Assembly: GCA_945907245.1 (NCBI GenBank)
Contig: CAMDTB010000005.1
Span: forward strand, 1-64,000
Direction: 5' to 3'
Length of the DNA stretch: 64,000 nt
DNA from: Rhizobium sp. Q54
GTDB taxonomy: Bacteria > Pseudomonadota > Alphaproteobacteria > SMXS01
Position numbers and translations under genes: made by a program. Positions 29,858 to 41,196 of the stretch are shown piece by piece. The notes below the pieces were generated by a model. The model saw only the letters and a list, made by a program, of their open reading frames with translations, did not search any database and was not told the DNA's origin. Position 1 is the stretch's first letter; the number at the start of each line of letters is the position of its first letter.

Positions 29858-30961
29858 CTACACCATCAACGGCGCCAGGTCAGGCGAATCGTGCCCTTCC
29901 GGGTCGGCGCGCGCGGGCAGGCTGGGGTCGATGCTGCGGTAGCGGTAGCGGCCGTCCTGGTCGAGGAACCGCTCCAGCCGGCCGCGACCCATCAGGCAGT
30001 GCAGGTGGGCGATGCACTCGCCCAGCGCCAGCATGATCTGAAACGAATCGAGCTCGCGCGAGAACATCACCGGCAGCAGGTCGTGCGCGGTCTGCGGCGT
30101 GACGCACTTCTCCTCGCACGCCAGCATGCGGTCCTCGTGGTGATCGATCAGGTAGAGCAGCCGCGCGTGCAGCCCGTAGAACGGCCGGTTGTGCGAGGGC
30201 AGGACGAAGGCGGTGTCCGGCAGCAGCGACAGAAACTTGTGGTGCGAGTCCAGCCAGTAGTGCAGCGGGTCTTCCTCGGGCTCGTTGGCGTTGACGCTGA
30301 CGTTCGAGGTGATGCGCGGCAGCACCTGGTCGCCCGAGATCAGCACGTCGAGCTCGTCGCAATACAGGCAAACATGCTCCGGCGAATGGCCGCTGCCGGT
30401 GACGACGCGCCATTGCCGCCCGCCGATGGTCAGCATCTGGTTGTCGATCAGGCGGTGATAGCCGATCGGCAGCGGCTCCACATTGTTGCTGAAGCCGCCC
30501 CAGCCCCGCGACCGGATCTCGGCCAGGATGGGTTCGGGGATGCCGCCGCGCTCGTAGAACTGGATCGCCTCGGGCGGCAGCACCCGCGCGTTTTCGTTGG
30601 AGAAGGTGCGGGCGTAGAAATACTCGGTCCGGCTCATCAGCAGCGGCGCGTTGAAGTGCCGGCACAGCCAGCCCGCCTGACCCAGATGATCCGGATGCAT
30701 GTGGGTGGCGATGACGCGGGTGATCGGCTTGCCGTCCAGCTCGTTGTCGAAGATCTGCAGCCAGAAATCCCGGGTCTTGTCGCCGCGGATGCCCGTATCG
30801 ACCAGCACCCAGCCGTCGCCATCCTCGAGCAGGTAGAGGTTGATATGGTCGAGCGCGAAGGGCAGCGGCATCTGCAGCCACTTGATGCCGGGCGCGATCA
30901 CGCGTGTGGTGCCGGGAGCCGGCAGGTCGTCGAATGGGTAGGTGAGGCTGGGCTTATCCAC
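29858..30961 (-). CDS. MBL-fold metallo-hydrolase
   Basis: VLVDTGIRGD, ATHMHPDHLGQAGWL, GSGHSPEHVCLY, ISGDQVLPR. Confidence 0.9.
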   Translation of the reverse strand: MDKPSLTYPFDDLPAPGTTRVIAPGIKWLQMPLPFALDHINLYLLEDGDGWVLVDTGIRGDKTRDFWLQIFDNELDGKPITRVIATHMHPDHLGQAGWLCRHFNAPLLMSRTEYFYARTFSNENARVLPPEAIQFYERGGIPEPILAEIRSRGWGGFSNNVEPLPIGYHRLIDNQMLTIGGRQWRVVTGSGHSPEHVCLYCDELDVLISGDQVLPRITSNVSVNANEPEEDPLHYWLDSHHKFLSLLPDTAFVLPSHNRPFYGLHARLLYLIDHHEDRMLACEEKCVTPQTAHDLLPVMFSRELDSFQIMLALGECIAHLHCLMGRGRLERFLDQDGRYRYRSIDPSLPARADPEGHDSPDLAPLMV

Positions 30962-31084
30962 GTCTTTACCGAGCGGTAATCAGGTTGCGGGCATCCTAGA
31001 GAGGAAGCCAGGCGAAACCAACCGGCATTTGCCCCGTAACAGCAAGCGTTCCGCTTTGCGCGAAACCGCTTTAGATATACGCGG

Positions 31085-32062
31085 ATGAACATACCAGCGC
31101 CGTCTGAGCACGCGATCTTCAAGGCCGGCCCGGCGACCACCGCCCGCGCCGTCGCCCTGTTGCGCGCCGGACAGCCCATCGGCCTGCCGACCGAAACGGT
31201 CTATGGCCTCGCCGCCGACGCCTGCGACGACCGGGCCGTGGCGCGCATCTTCGAGATGAAGGGCCGGCCGACCTTCAACCCGCTGATCATCCACGTGGCC
31301 GACATGGCGCAGGCCGAGGCGCTGGTCGAGATGACGTCGCTCGCCCGGCGTATCGCCGCGCGGTTCTGGCCCGGGCCGCTGACCCTGGTGCTGCCGCGTC
31401 GAGTGGGCTGCAAGGTGTCACTGCTCGCCTCGGCGGGCCTCGACACGCTGGCGATCCGCATGCCCGCCCATCCGGCGGCGCGGGAGATTTTGCGCGCCTT
31501 CGGCGGCCCGCTCGCCGCGCCCAGCGCCAACCGGTCGGGCCATGTCAGTCCGACGGTGGCCCACCACGTGATTGAGGAGCTGCCGGTGGCGATGGTGGTC
31601 GACGGCGGACCCTGCGCGGTGGGGCTCGAATCCACCATCGTCGGCTTCGAGGGTGAACGGCCGGTGCTGCTGCGACCCGGTGGGATCGCCGCCGAGGACA
31701 TCGAAGACCTGGCCGGCGTACCGCTCCTGCACCATGCGCCCGAGGACGGCGTTACCGCGCCGGGCCAACTCAGCAGCCACTATGCGCCCGAGGCAGCCGT
31801 GCGGCTGGACGCGGTTGAAGTCCGTGACGGCGAGGCGCTGCTGGCGTTCGGGCCGCCGCTTCCGGGCGCGGCGATCACGCTCAACCTCAGTCCCGCCGGC
31901 GATCCGACGGAAGCAGCCGCCAACCTGTTCGCCATGCTGCGGGCGCTCGATCATCCCGGCGTCTCGGCCATCGCGGTCATGCCCATCCCGGACACCGGCC
32001 TCGGCCTCGCGGTCAACGACCGGCTGCGCCGCGCCGCCGCGCCGCGGGAGGAACGGCCATGA
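31085..32062 (+). CDS. L-threonylcarbamoyladenylate synthase (Sua5/YrdC type)
   Basis: LRAGQPIGLPTETVYGLAADACDDRAVARIFEMKGRPTFNPLIIHV; C-terminal Sua5 extension. Confidence 0.93.
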   Translation: MNIPAPSEHAIFKAGPATTARAVALLRAGQPIGLPTETVYGLAADACDDRAVARIFEMKGRPTFNPLIIHVADMAQAEALVEMTSLARRIAARFWPGPLTLVLPRRVGCKVSLLASAGLDTLAIRMPAHPAAREILRAFGGPLAAPSANRSGHVSPTVAHHVIEELPVAMVVDGGPCAVGLESTIVGFEGERPVLLRPGGIAAEDIEDLAGVPLLHHAPEDGVTAPGQLSSHYAPEAAVRLDAVEVRDGEALLAFGPPLPGAAITLNLSPAGDPTEAAANLFAMLRALDHPGVSAIAVMPIPDTGLGLAVNDRLRRAAAPREERP

Positions 32063-33474
32063 GCCTCGACGCGCTGAAGCAGATGCTCGGGCCAGGCGGC
32101 TATATCGACGATCCCGCCGACATGGCGCCCTACCTGACCGAGTGGCGCGACCGCTGGCATGGCGACACGCCGCTGGTCGCCCGGCCGCGCGACACCTATC
32201 AGGTTGCCGATGTGGTGGCCCACTGCGCCAGGAATGGGCTCAAGCTTGTGCCGCAGGGTGGACATACCGGTCTGTGTGGCGGCGCGATGCCGCGTCCCGG
32301 CGCGGGCGAGATCGTCCTGTCGCTGGGCCGGCTCAACCGGGTGCGCGGTGTCGATCCGCAAGGGTACATCATGACCGTCGAGGCCGGGTGCACGCTGGCG
32401 GCCGCCCAGCAGGCCGCCGCTGACGCCGACCGGCTGTTTCCGCTCAGCCTCGCCTCCGAAGGCTCGGCCCAGATCGGCGGCGTCCTGTCGACCAACGCCG
32501 GCGGCAACGCGGTGCTGCGCTATGGCAACGCCCGCGACCTCGTGCTGGGGCTCGAGGTGGTGCTGGCGGACGGGCGCATCTGGAACGGCCTTAAGGCGCT
32601 GCGCAAGGACAACACCGGCTATGATCTGAAGCAGCTGTTCCTGGGGTCCGAGGGCACGCTGGGCATCATCACCGCCGCGGTCCTCAAACTGTTTCCCGCG
32701 GCCCGGCAGCAGGAGACCGCGCTGGCCGCCGTGCCCGATGTCGCCGAGGCAGTGGCGCTGCTGTCGCTGGCGAGGGAAGCCTCCGGCGACCGGGTGAGCG
32801 GCTTCGAGCTGATCCCGCGCATCGGCCTCGAGTTCGTGGTCGACCACATGCCCGGGAACCGCGATCCGCTGTCCGCGCCGTCGCCATGGTACGCGCTGAT
32901 CGACCTGACGACGGCCGCCGCCGGCAGCGACCTCCGCGCCGCGATGGAAACGCTGCTGGAGCGGGCACTGGAGGCCGGTCTCGTCACCGATGCGGCCGTC
33001 GCCCAGTCGAAGAGCCAGCGCGGCGACCTCTGGAAGCTGCGGGAGGACCTGTCCGAGTCGCAGAAATACGAGGGCGGCAGCATCAAGCACGACATCTCCG
33101 TGCCCATCGCCCGCATTCCCGAGTTCATCGCCACCGCCTCGGCGGCGGTCGAGGCGCTGGTCCCAGGCTGCCGTCCGGTCCCGTTCGGGCACATGGGCGA
33201 CGGCAACATCCACTTCAACGTCAGCCAGCCGGTTGGCATGGATAAACAGGTCTATCTCGACGGCTGGGAAACCATGAGCGAGAGGGTCCACGACATCGCC
33301 GCCATGCTGGGCGGCAGCATCAGCGCCGAGCACGGCGTGGGGCAACTCAAGGTGGCCGAGATCATGCGCTACAAGAGCCCGGTCGAAATGGACCTGATGC
33401 GCCGCCTGAAGCGGACGCTCGACCCGCGGAACATCCTCAACCCGGGCAAAGTTGTCACACTCGGCGACGAATAG
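32059..33474 (+). CDS. FAD-binding oxidoreductase (GlcD/D-2-hydroxyglutarate dehydrogenase-like)
   Basis: LVPQGGHTGLCGGAMP, STNAGGNAVLRYGNARDLVLGLEVVLADG, GHMGDGNIHFNV, SAEHGVGQLK. Confidence 0.92.
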   Translation: MSLDALKQMLGPGGYIDDPADMAPYLTEWRDRWHGDTPLVARPRDTYQVADVVAHCARNGLKLVPQGGHTGLCGGAMPRPGAGEIVLSLGRLNRVRGVDPQGYIMTVEAGCTLAAAQQAAADADRLFPLSLASEGSAQIGGVLSTNAGGNAVLRYGNARDLVLGLEVVLADGRIWNGLKALRKDNTGYDLKQLFLGSEGTLGIITAAVLKLFPAARQQETALAAVPDVAEAVALLSLAREASGDRVSGFELIPRIGLEFVVDHMPGNRDPLSAPSPWYALIDLTTAAAGSDLRAAMETLLERALEAGLVTDAAVAQSKSQRGDLWKLREDLSESQKYEGGSIKHDISVPIARIPEFIATASAAVEALVPGCRPVPFGHMGDGNIHFNVSQPVGMDKQVYLDGWETMSERVHDIAAMLGGSISAEHGVGQLKVAEIMRYKSPVEMDLMRRLKRTLDPRNILNPGKVVTLGDE

Positions 33475-33568
33475 CGCGCCGCTGGCTTTCAACCCGTGGA
33501 TATCGCTGACAAACAACTGGCGGGCGGGTAACAATGGGTAAAACAAGCCTGCTGCTGGGAGGGACTCG

Positions 33569-35323
33569 ATGAAGCGTGGCGTCCTGGGCGCCATTGCCGC
33601 GGTCGGCATCGCGGCGGCGATCCTGCTCACGCTGCCCGGACTCATCGGATATTCGGCCGAGCAATCGCTGCGTTCGACGCTCAAGACTATCTCGCAGCAG
33701 GGCACCTACCGGATCGAACTCGTCAGCTTCGAGCGTGGCTGGTTCAGCTCCCGCGCAACCAGCAAGCTGGTGCTGGAAGGCCAGTACGCCGAGACGTTGC
33801 ACCAGGCGCTGGGCCTCTTCCCCGGGACGGCTGTGGCGGTGCGCTTCGATCACACCATCAGCCACGGGCCGATCCTGGTGCGCAGCACATTCCCCTATAT
33901 CGGCTATGCCTATGCCGAGACCGAGCTGCGCCTGCCAGAGATGATCGAGACGCTCCTCGCCCGCTATCTGCAGGGCAAGCCGTTCCTGACCTTCCGCACC
34001 ACGTTCGGGTTGTTTGGGCGTTCCACGACACTGGTCAGCAATCCCGATTACTCCGGCGTCATGGGACCGCAGACATCAGTGCAGTGGGATGGCGCCTCGG
34101 GCCGCATCGGCACCGAGCGGCGCGCCTTAACCGTGCAGCTCGACATGCCGCTGTTCAGGTGGGAGGCCGATGAGCGCCTGCTGCTGGTGCGCGGCATGTC
34201 GCTCAAGAGCGACCAGAAGAAGCGCGGCCGGCATGTCTGGCTCGGCGAAACCGACGCGAGCGCACGCGAGATCCGGCTGATGAATCCTGAGTCCGCCGAA
34301 TCCGCCAGTATCGACGGGCTCGACTACAAGGTGAAGGCGGTCGCCGACGGCGCCGACCGTCTCGACGCCAGCTTCGTCCTCGGCATCGCCAGGGCCGAGT
34401 TCGAGGGCGGCATCCTGGGCCCCAGCGCCTGGACGCTGGCGGTCAACAACCTGTCGGCCGGCGCGCTCGACGACGCCTACGACCTGTACAACCAGTTCCT
34501 CGACTCCGGCGACCGGCCGGAGGCGCAGCGTGCCATCCTCGACCGGTTCCTGAACCAGTCGTTGACCGGCCTGTTCTCCGCGCCGGTGGAGCTGCGCACC
34601 GCCGTCGCCATCAATGTCGACGGGCCATACGCGATCTACAAGGGCGCCACAGCGCTGGGCGTCGATGGCACGGACGGCGACGTCACCATCGCCATCGACC
34701 AGACGGTCGAGGCGCTGGACTATGACGGGATCAGGATGAACGGCAGCACCGGCCGCCTGCGGCTGGCGCGACTCGATGGCAACATGCTGGGCGAGCTTTA
34801 CGGCGACTTCGTGCGCATTGTCGCGACCGGCATGCCCGAGCCGCAGCAGGAGGCGGAAATGCAGCGGATGGTCAGCCAGAAGGGCCCCGCGATCATCCGG
34901 CCGCAGACCCGCCTCTACCTGGAGAACGTCGCGATCAACATGCCCGCCGGCACGGCGACCGCCAGCGGCGAACTGGGATTCGCGGGCGGGGAACCGCTGG
35001 ACTATTCCTCGGCCGATAGGATCATCAGGCGGCTGGAAGGACTGCTCGAGGCGCGGGTATCGGAAGGCGCGCTGGTCTGGGCGCTGACCCGCGAGAGCGA
35101 ACGCACCCTGCGCGCCAGGCTGCAGGAGCAGGGCCGCGACGTGCCCGACGACACGATCGCCCTGCTTGCCGCCACCAGTGCCAGGACGGAGATCGCCAGG
35201 CTGGAAAAGCAGGCGATCGTCCGCAGGGATGGCGACGCCTATGTCCTCGAGGCGCTGTTTCGCGATGGCAAGGTGATGCTGAACGGCGTCGCGCGGCCCG
35301 ACCTCGCGCCGAAAGTGCCATGA
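33569..35323 (+). CDS. DUF945 (YdgA-like) protein
   Basis: N-terminal TM then YRIELVSFERGWFSSRATSKLVLEG..VRFDHTISHGPIL; 584 aa. Confidence 0.8.
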   Translation: MKRGVLGAIAAVGIAAAILLTLPGLIGYSAEQSLRSTLKTISQQGTYRIELVSFERGWFSSRATSKLVLEGQYAETLHQALGLFPGTAVAVRFDHTISHGPILVRSTFPYIGYAYAETELRLPEMIETLLARYLQGKPFLTFRTTFGLFGRSTTLVSNPDYSGVMGPQTSVQWDGASGRIGTERRALTVQLDMPLFRWEADERLLLVRGMSLKSDQKKRGRHVWLGETDASAREIRLMNPESAESASIDGLDYKVKAVADGADRLDASFVLGIARAEFEGGILGPSAWTLAVNNLSAGALDDAYDLYNQFLDSGDRPEAQRAILDRFLNQSLTGLFSAPVELRTAVAINVDGPYAIYKGATALGVDGTDGDVTIAIDQTVEALDYDGIRMNGSTGRLRLARLDGNMLGELYGDFVRIVATGMPEPQQEAEMQRMVSQKGPAIIRPQTRLYLENVAINMPAGTATASGELGFAGGEPLDYSSADRIIRRLEGLLEARVSEGALVWALTRESERTLRARLQEQGRDVPDDTIALLAATSARTEIARLEKQAIVRRDGDAYVLEALFRDGKVMLNGVARPDLAPKVP

Positions 35324-35448
35324 GCCTCTGGACCCGCATCAAGCGGCACCTCAGGGTGGCCGGCATCGCGCTGGTCTTCGGCCTGACCGGCTATGGCATC
35401 CTGATGGGGCTGAGCCATCTTGCGTGGCATTTCGGCTTCCACACCTAG
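35320..35448 (+). CDS. Putative 42-aa membrane protein, ATGA-coupled to the DUF945 gene
   Basis: MSLWTRIKRHLRVAGIALVFGLTGYGILMGLSHLAWHFGFHT; below the ORF-track length cutoff. Confidence 0.5.
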   Translation: MSLWTRIKRHLRVAGIALVFGLTGYGILMGLSHLAWHFGFHT

Positions 35449-35480
35449 CGTTGCCGCGGCACCGCCTGCTCCCTGTCGAA

Positions 35481-35504
35481 ATTGATAGTTGCTAATCACT
35501 CGCA
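35481..35504. promoter_or_regulatory. Weak candidate iron-regulator (Fur/Irr-type) site upstream of exbB-exbD-tonB
   Basis: attgatagttgctaatcactcgca, AT-rich with a TTGC..CGCA imperfect dyad, about 50 bp upstream of exbB. Confidence 0.25.
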
Positions 35505-35552
35505 CTTACACAATAAGCTGGGAGCCAGATCAACAACGCGAATCGCCGCCCC

Positions 35553-36215
<663 letters not shown>

Positions 36216-36216
36216 C

Positions 36217-36654
<438 letters not shown>

Positions 36655-36657
36655 CGC

Positions 36658-37308
36658 ATGGCCATGGTGCGGCACCTCTCGACACTGGCCGCGCTGGCGC
36701 TCCACGCCGCCGGCATCGGCATCGCCATGAGCATGCCGTCAAGCGCGCCGCCCGCAGAACCGAAGGAAATCCCGATCACCCTGACCATGGCGCCGCTGCC
36801 CGAGCCGCCGGCGCCGAAGGTCGAGGAGCCCAAGCCGGATCCGAAGCCCGAACACAAGCCTGTCGTCCGGGAAACGCCGCCACCGCCGCTGCCGCAGCCG
36901 GTGATCGAGCCGCCGCCCGAGGTGATCGCCAGCGCCGCCACATCTGTGGCCGAGAGCGTGGTGCCCGAGGCGCCGCCGCCCCCACCCCCTCCGCCGCCGC
37001 CCAATCCCGGCGCGGTCAAGGCAAAGGACGACTATTTCGGGAGGGTGCTGGCCTGGCTGGAGCGGCACAAGCGCTACCCCGGCGAAGCCCGTTCCAAGCG
37101 CACCCAGGGCACCGCCATGGTCTGGTTCGTGATGGATCGTCAGGGCCGGGTGCATGGCAGCAAGCTGCACAAGACGTCCGGCTATCCCGTGCTTGACGAA
37201 GCCGCGTTGAAGATGGTGCAGCGCGCGTCGCCGTTGCCGGCCATGCCTCCGGAAATGCCCGACCAGCAGGTCGAGCTGGTCGTCCCCGTCGAGTTCTACA
37301 TCCGCTGA
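36658..37308 (+). CDS. tonB: TonB energy-transducing protein
   Basis: N-terminal TM, Pro-rich spacer, C-terminal RYPGEARSKRTQGTAMVWFVMDRQGRVHGSKLHKTSGYPVLDEAALKMVQRASPLPAMP. Confidence 0.92.
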   Translation: MAMVRHLSTLAALALHAAGIGIAMSMPSSAPPAEPKEIPITLTMAPLPEPPAPKVEEPKPDPKPEHKPVVRETPPPPLPQPVIEPPPEVIASAATSVAESVVPEAPPPPPPPPPPNPGAVKAKDDYFGRVLAWLERHKRYPGEARSKRTQGTAMVWFVMDRQGRVHGSKLHKTSGYPVLDEAALKMVQRASPLPAMPPEMPDQQVELVVPVEFYIR

Positions 37309-37312
37309 GGCG

Positions 37313-38002
37313 CTACTGGCCCGGCCGCCTGAGCCTTGTGTACATCAGCGTCAGCAGCTCCGACATCTCGCCCATCACCCGCGACATCCGTGCCTGGTCC
37401 TGGCGAAGCTGGTCCATTTCCGGCGCCGGCGCGGCCGGCGGTGCTTTCGGTCCGGGCAAGCCCAGCTTGACCACGTCCTGAAGGGTCTTGTGCGCCTGCT
37501 GCAGCAGGATGTCCTTGCGGCGCATCTCCTCGGCGTGCTGCTGGCGGGTGGCGACCAGCTCGGAGCGCAGGAACTCGATCTCGGCGTTCATGCTGCGGTG
37601 ATGCCGTTCGATGCCCTCGAGCAGCGGCGCGAGCTGGCGGCCGATGCCTTCGGGCGGCGTCGCCTCCGCCGGGGCGGCTTTGCGGGCAGCGGCGACGTCG
37701 GCGCGCAGCTGCTCGTTCTCCTTGCGCAGGCGCTCCAGCGCCTTCCTGCGCACGGCCTGCTTCTCCGCGACGGCACGCGACCGGTCGGCCGCCGCCTGCT
37801 GCACCGCGGAGTCCAGGTAGACGAACCAGTTGTTACCGATCTTGGTGGCGCGCCGCTTGCCCTTCTTGACCTGTTTGAGCAGGTCTACCGGTTGCGTTTC
37901 CAGAACGCTTGCAGCGTCCTTGAGGGTGGCCCAGCGGCCCAGAGCGGGTTCGGTGCCGGAGTCTATCAAGCAAAACTCGCACTTAGGAGGCAGTGGCGGC
38001 AT
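37313..38002 (-). CDS. Putative DNA-binding (HTH/excisionase-like) plus coiled-coil protein
   Basis: RWATLKDAASVLETQPVDLLKQVKKGKRRATKIGNNWFVYLDS then long charged helix. Confidence 0.6.
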   Translation of the reverse strand: MPPLPPKCEFCLIDSGTEPALGRWATLKDAASVLETQPVDLLKQVKKGKRRATKIGNNWFVYLDSAVQQAAADRSRAVAEKQAVRRKALERLRKENEQLRADVAAARKAAPAEATPPEGIGRQLAPLLEGIERHHRSMNAEIEFLRSELVATRQQHAEEMRRKDILLQQAHKTLQDVVKLGLPGPKAPPAAPAPEMDQLRQDQARMSRVMGEMSELLTLMYTRLRRPGQ

Positions 38003-38032
38003 ACTCGCACAACTCCAGGGAGGGAGCCAGCC

Positions 38033-38911
38033 ATGTCAAGCACCGCACGCACCGAACGTACCGCAACGTACCGGTCCGCCGACGGCCTGGAGCTGTTCTA
38101 CCGCGATTTCGGCGACCCGGCGGCCAAGGGCACGCCGGTGGTCTGCCTGCCCGGCCTGACCCGCAACTCACGAGATTTCGTCAAGCTGGCGACACGGCTT
38201 TCGGCGGACCGCCGGGTGATCTGCCCGGACCTGCGCGGACGCGGCTTCTCGGCCTATGATCCGACCTACGCCAACTATGTGCCCGGCACCTATGTGAAGG
38301 ACACGCTGACCCTGCTGGGCGAGCTGGGCATCACCCGTTTCGTCTCGGTCGGCACGTCGCTGGGCGGCGTGATCACCATGGTGCTGGCGGGCATCAAGTC
38401 GGTCACCCTGGCGGGCGCCGTGCTGAACGACGTCGGTCCGATCCTCGGCCCGGGCATCGCCCGGATCGCGGGCTACACCGGCAAGGCCGCGCCGGTAAAG
38501 AACTGGGACCAGGCCGTGGAACAGGCGAAGTTCGTCTACGGTCCCGCATTGCCGGGCCTGTCCGATGCCGACTGGGACGCCTTCGCCCGGCGCGGCTACC
38601 GCGAGGACGGCGCCGTCATCCGCCTGGATTACGACCCGAAGATCGGCGACGCCATCCGCGAGCTGCCGCCGCCTGCACCGGACACCGATCCCTGGCCGCT
38701 GTTCGAGCGGCTGAAGGACGTGCCGACGGTGGTGCTGCGCGGCGCCCTCTCCGACATCCTGGAGCAGGATGTGTTCGAGGAAATGGGCCGCCGCATTCCC
38801 GACGCCCGGCTGGTGCTGGTGCCAAATCGCGGCCACGTCCCGCTGCTCGACGAGCCGGAAGTGACGCCGGCCATCGACAAGCTGCTCAAAGACGTGGACG
38901 CGAGGGCATAA
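38033..38911 (+). CDS. Alpha/beta hydrolase
   Basis: VVCLPGLTRNSRDF, ICPDLRGRGFSAYDP, SVGTSLGGVITMV, PNRGHVPLLDEPE; AGGGAG upstream. Confidence 0.9.
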   Translation: MSSTARTERTATYRSADGLELFYRDFGDPAAKGTPVVCLPGLTRNSRDFVKLATRLSADRRVICPDLRGRGFSAYDPTYANYVPGTYVKDTLTLLGELGITRFVSVGTSLGGVITMVLAGIKSVTLAGAVLNDVGPILGPGIARIAGYTGKAAPVKNWDQAVEQAKFVYGPALPGLSDADWDAFARRGYREDGAVIRLDYDPKIGDAIRELPPPAPDTDPWPLFERLKDVPTVVLRGALSDILEQDVFEEMGRRIPDARLVLVPNRGHVPLLDEPEVTPAIDKLLKDVDARA

Positions 38912-38951
38912 CCCTCGGTGACTTCGCTACGCTCGCGAAATCACAAATGAT

Positions 38952-39476
38952 TTACCTGTAGGGCCGCTGGCCGCCCAAACGCGCGTCGCGGGCCAGCGGG
39001 CTTTCCATCTGGACGATGTCGACCTCGCGCGCATGCAGGTGCGCGCCGATATATTGCTGGAAGGTGAGCGGCACCGGCTGGCGGCCGCCGAGCTGGGCAT
39101 AGACCTCGTCGCACATGGTGTCGACGGGTCGGCCGTTCTCCTCGATCGTGCAGGGGAAGTTCACCCGCGGCTCGCGGGCGGTGATGGTCTGGCAGCGGTT
39201 GATCTGGGTCGCGAACCTGGGATCGTAGGGCGTCAGCTTCTGCTTGATCACCGTCGCGAAGGTCATCTGGCTCATGGCCAGCGCCTGGTCCATGCACATC
39301 TTCATCTTCGGCGGCAGCATCACCCAGGCTTCCTGGGCCGCCTTCTCCTTCTTGCCCTTGGCCTCGACCATGGACGGATCGTTGATGTACTGCGCCATGG
39401 CGCCGGACGCGGTGAAGGCCAGCATGATGCCGGTCACGAGCGCCATGCCACGATTGCGGATTTTCTGACCGACCAT
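38952..39476 (-). CDS. Exported hypothetical protein
   Basis: Signal peptide MVGQKIRNRGMALVTGIMLAFTASGAMA; rest of unknown family. Confidence 0.6.
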   Translation of the reverse strand: MVGQKIRNRGMALVTGIMLAFTASGAMAQYINDPSMVEAKGKKEKAAQEAWVMLPPKMKMCMDQALAMSQMTFATVIKQKLTPYDPRFATQINRCQTITAREPRVNFPCTIEENGRPVDTMCDEVYAQLGGRQPVPLTFQQYIGAHLHAREVDIVQMESPLARDARLGGQRPYR

Positions 39477-39597
39477 GTTCAACCCCTCGCTGGTCATTAC
39501 GGCTGCACGATAGCAGATGGGGGCTGCAGGAAACTACGCCTTACCAATAGTGGGGAAACGTGGGATCGCTACGGCTTCGTCCACCAGCGCGTCTTCA

Positions 39598-40437
39598 TCA
39601 ATCCATCCTGAGGCCGCCGTCCACGTTCAGGGTCTGGCCGGTGACGTAGGACGCATCGGGGCTGCACAGGAACGCCACCGCCGACGCCTGTTCGGACGGC
39701 TGGCCCTGGCGGCCCATGGGGATGGCGACCCGCACGCCCTTCTTCACGTCGGTGAAGTCGCGCTGGTAGAGCTCGGCCGAGCGCTTGAAGGTGCTGTCCA
39801 TCATGTCGGTGTCGGTGGAGCCGGGGCAGACGCAGTTGACGCGGATGCCCTGCTTGGCCAGCTCGACCGCCATCTGCTGGGTCAGGCCGATCACCGCGAA
39901 CTTCGACGCGCAATAGGCGCCGTAGAGCGGCAGGCCGACGCGGCCGGCCATGGACGAGATGTTGACGATGGCGCCGCCATTGCCGGACTTCAGCATGGCT
40001 TTCGCGGCCAGCTTCGACACCAGGTAGACGCCGTTGAGATTGACGTCGACGGTCGAGTACCAGAGCTCGTCCGACATCTCGATGATCGGCGCCGCGCCCG
40101 CGTCGCTGGGCACGCCGGCATTGTTGACCACCGCGTAGACCGGGCCGAGCTGCTTCTCGGTCTCGGCGATCAGGTTCTCGACCTGGTCGCGCTTGGTGAC
40201 GTCGCACAGGATGGCGGCGGCCCTGCGGCCCATGGCGCGGATTTCCTCGGCGACGCTCTCGGCGCCCTTCCAGCCTTCCGCCTTCTCGTGGTCCGGATAG
40301 GTCGACGGGTCGCGCGGAAACGCCGACACCGCCACGTCGAAGCCGTCCTTCGCCAGACGCAGGGCGATGGCGCGCCCGAGGCCGCGCTTGCGCCCCGCGC
40401 CGGTGACGATCGCTACCTTGCCGTTGGATTCGCTCAT
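39598..40437 (-). CDS. SDR family oxidoreductase (3-oxoacyl-ACP reductase-like)
   Basis: [64 protein letters not shown]. Confidence 0.93.
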   Translation of the reverse strand: MSESNGKVAIVTGAGRKRGLGRAIALRLAKDGFDVAVSAFPRDPSTYPDHEKAEGWKGAESVAEEIRAMGRRAAAILCDVTKRDQVENLIAETEKQLGPVYAVVNNAGVPSDAGAAPIIEMSDELWYSTVDVNLNGVYLVSKLAAKAMLKSGNGGAIVNISSMAGRVGLPLYGAYCASKFAVIGLTQQMAVELAKQGIRVNCVCPGSTDTDMMDSTFKRSAELYQRDFTDVKKGVRVAIPMGRQGQPSEQASAVAFLCSPDASYVTGQTLNVDGGLRMD

Positions 40438-40447
40438 GTTCGTGCTC

Positions 40448-41098
40448 CTATGCGCGCGAGGCCAGCAGGGCCTTGAAGGTGGTGTCCATGTCGTCGAGGA
40501 TCGGGCCGATCAGCTGGTGCCTGCTCATGTTCATCCAGTAGGCGTCCAGCTTCGGATGGTTGCGCAGCGGGTCGTGGTCGCCGAAGAACACCATGACGTA
40601 GTGGACGAAGAACAGCACCGGCGCGACGGCGCAATCGGCGCTGCTGAGGTTGCCGCCGACGGCGAAGTCCTCGCCCTCGAGGAACCCGTCGAGCAGCGCG
40701 ACGCCGCCGCGCACCGCCGCGACGCCCGCATCGGCCACGGCATTGTCGCGGGTCGCCGGGTTGAGCTGGGGGAACAGCGGCATCATCGGCCCCATGATGT
40801 AGAAATCGCAGACCCGGTTGACCAGCCGCGCCTTCGCCCGCGCCGCGGGATCGGCCGGGCGCAGCGACGGCGATGGGACCTTGTCCTCCAGGTACTCGCA
40901 GATCACCTCGGATTCAGGCAGCACCAGGTCGCCGTCGACCAGCGCCGGCACCTTGCCGATGGGATTGATCTTGAGGAAATCCTCGGACTTGGGCCCGCCG
41001 CCCGGCGGCAGTTCCTGCTCGTAGGCGATGCCCTTGTAGGCCAGCAGCGCGCGCACGCGCGCCGTGAAGGGCGAATAGGACGGCCCGTAGAGCTTCAT
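40448..41098 (-). CDS. Glutathione S-transferase family protein
   Basis: [52 protein letters not shown]. Confidence 0.92.
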   Translation of the reverse strand: MKLYGPSYSPFTARVRALLAYKGIAYEQELPPGGGPKSEDFLKINPIGKVPALVDGDLVLPESEVICEYLEDKVPSPSLRPADPAARAKARLVNRVCDFYIMGPMMPLFPQLNPATRDNAVADAGVAAVRGGVALLDGFLEGEDFAVGGNLSSADCAVAPVLFFVHYVMVFFGDHDPLRNHPKLDAYWMNMSRHQLIGPILDDMDTTFKALLASRA

Positions 41099-41196
41099 GA
41101 GGTCCCCCGTTCGAAGTCTGGGGGCAATTTGTAATGGGGTTTGGCGGAACGGGAAAGCACCCTCTCTCCCAACACCCGCCCGCCGCGCTCAGCGCG

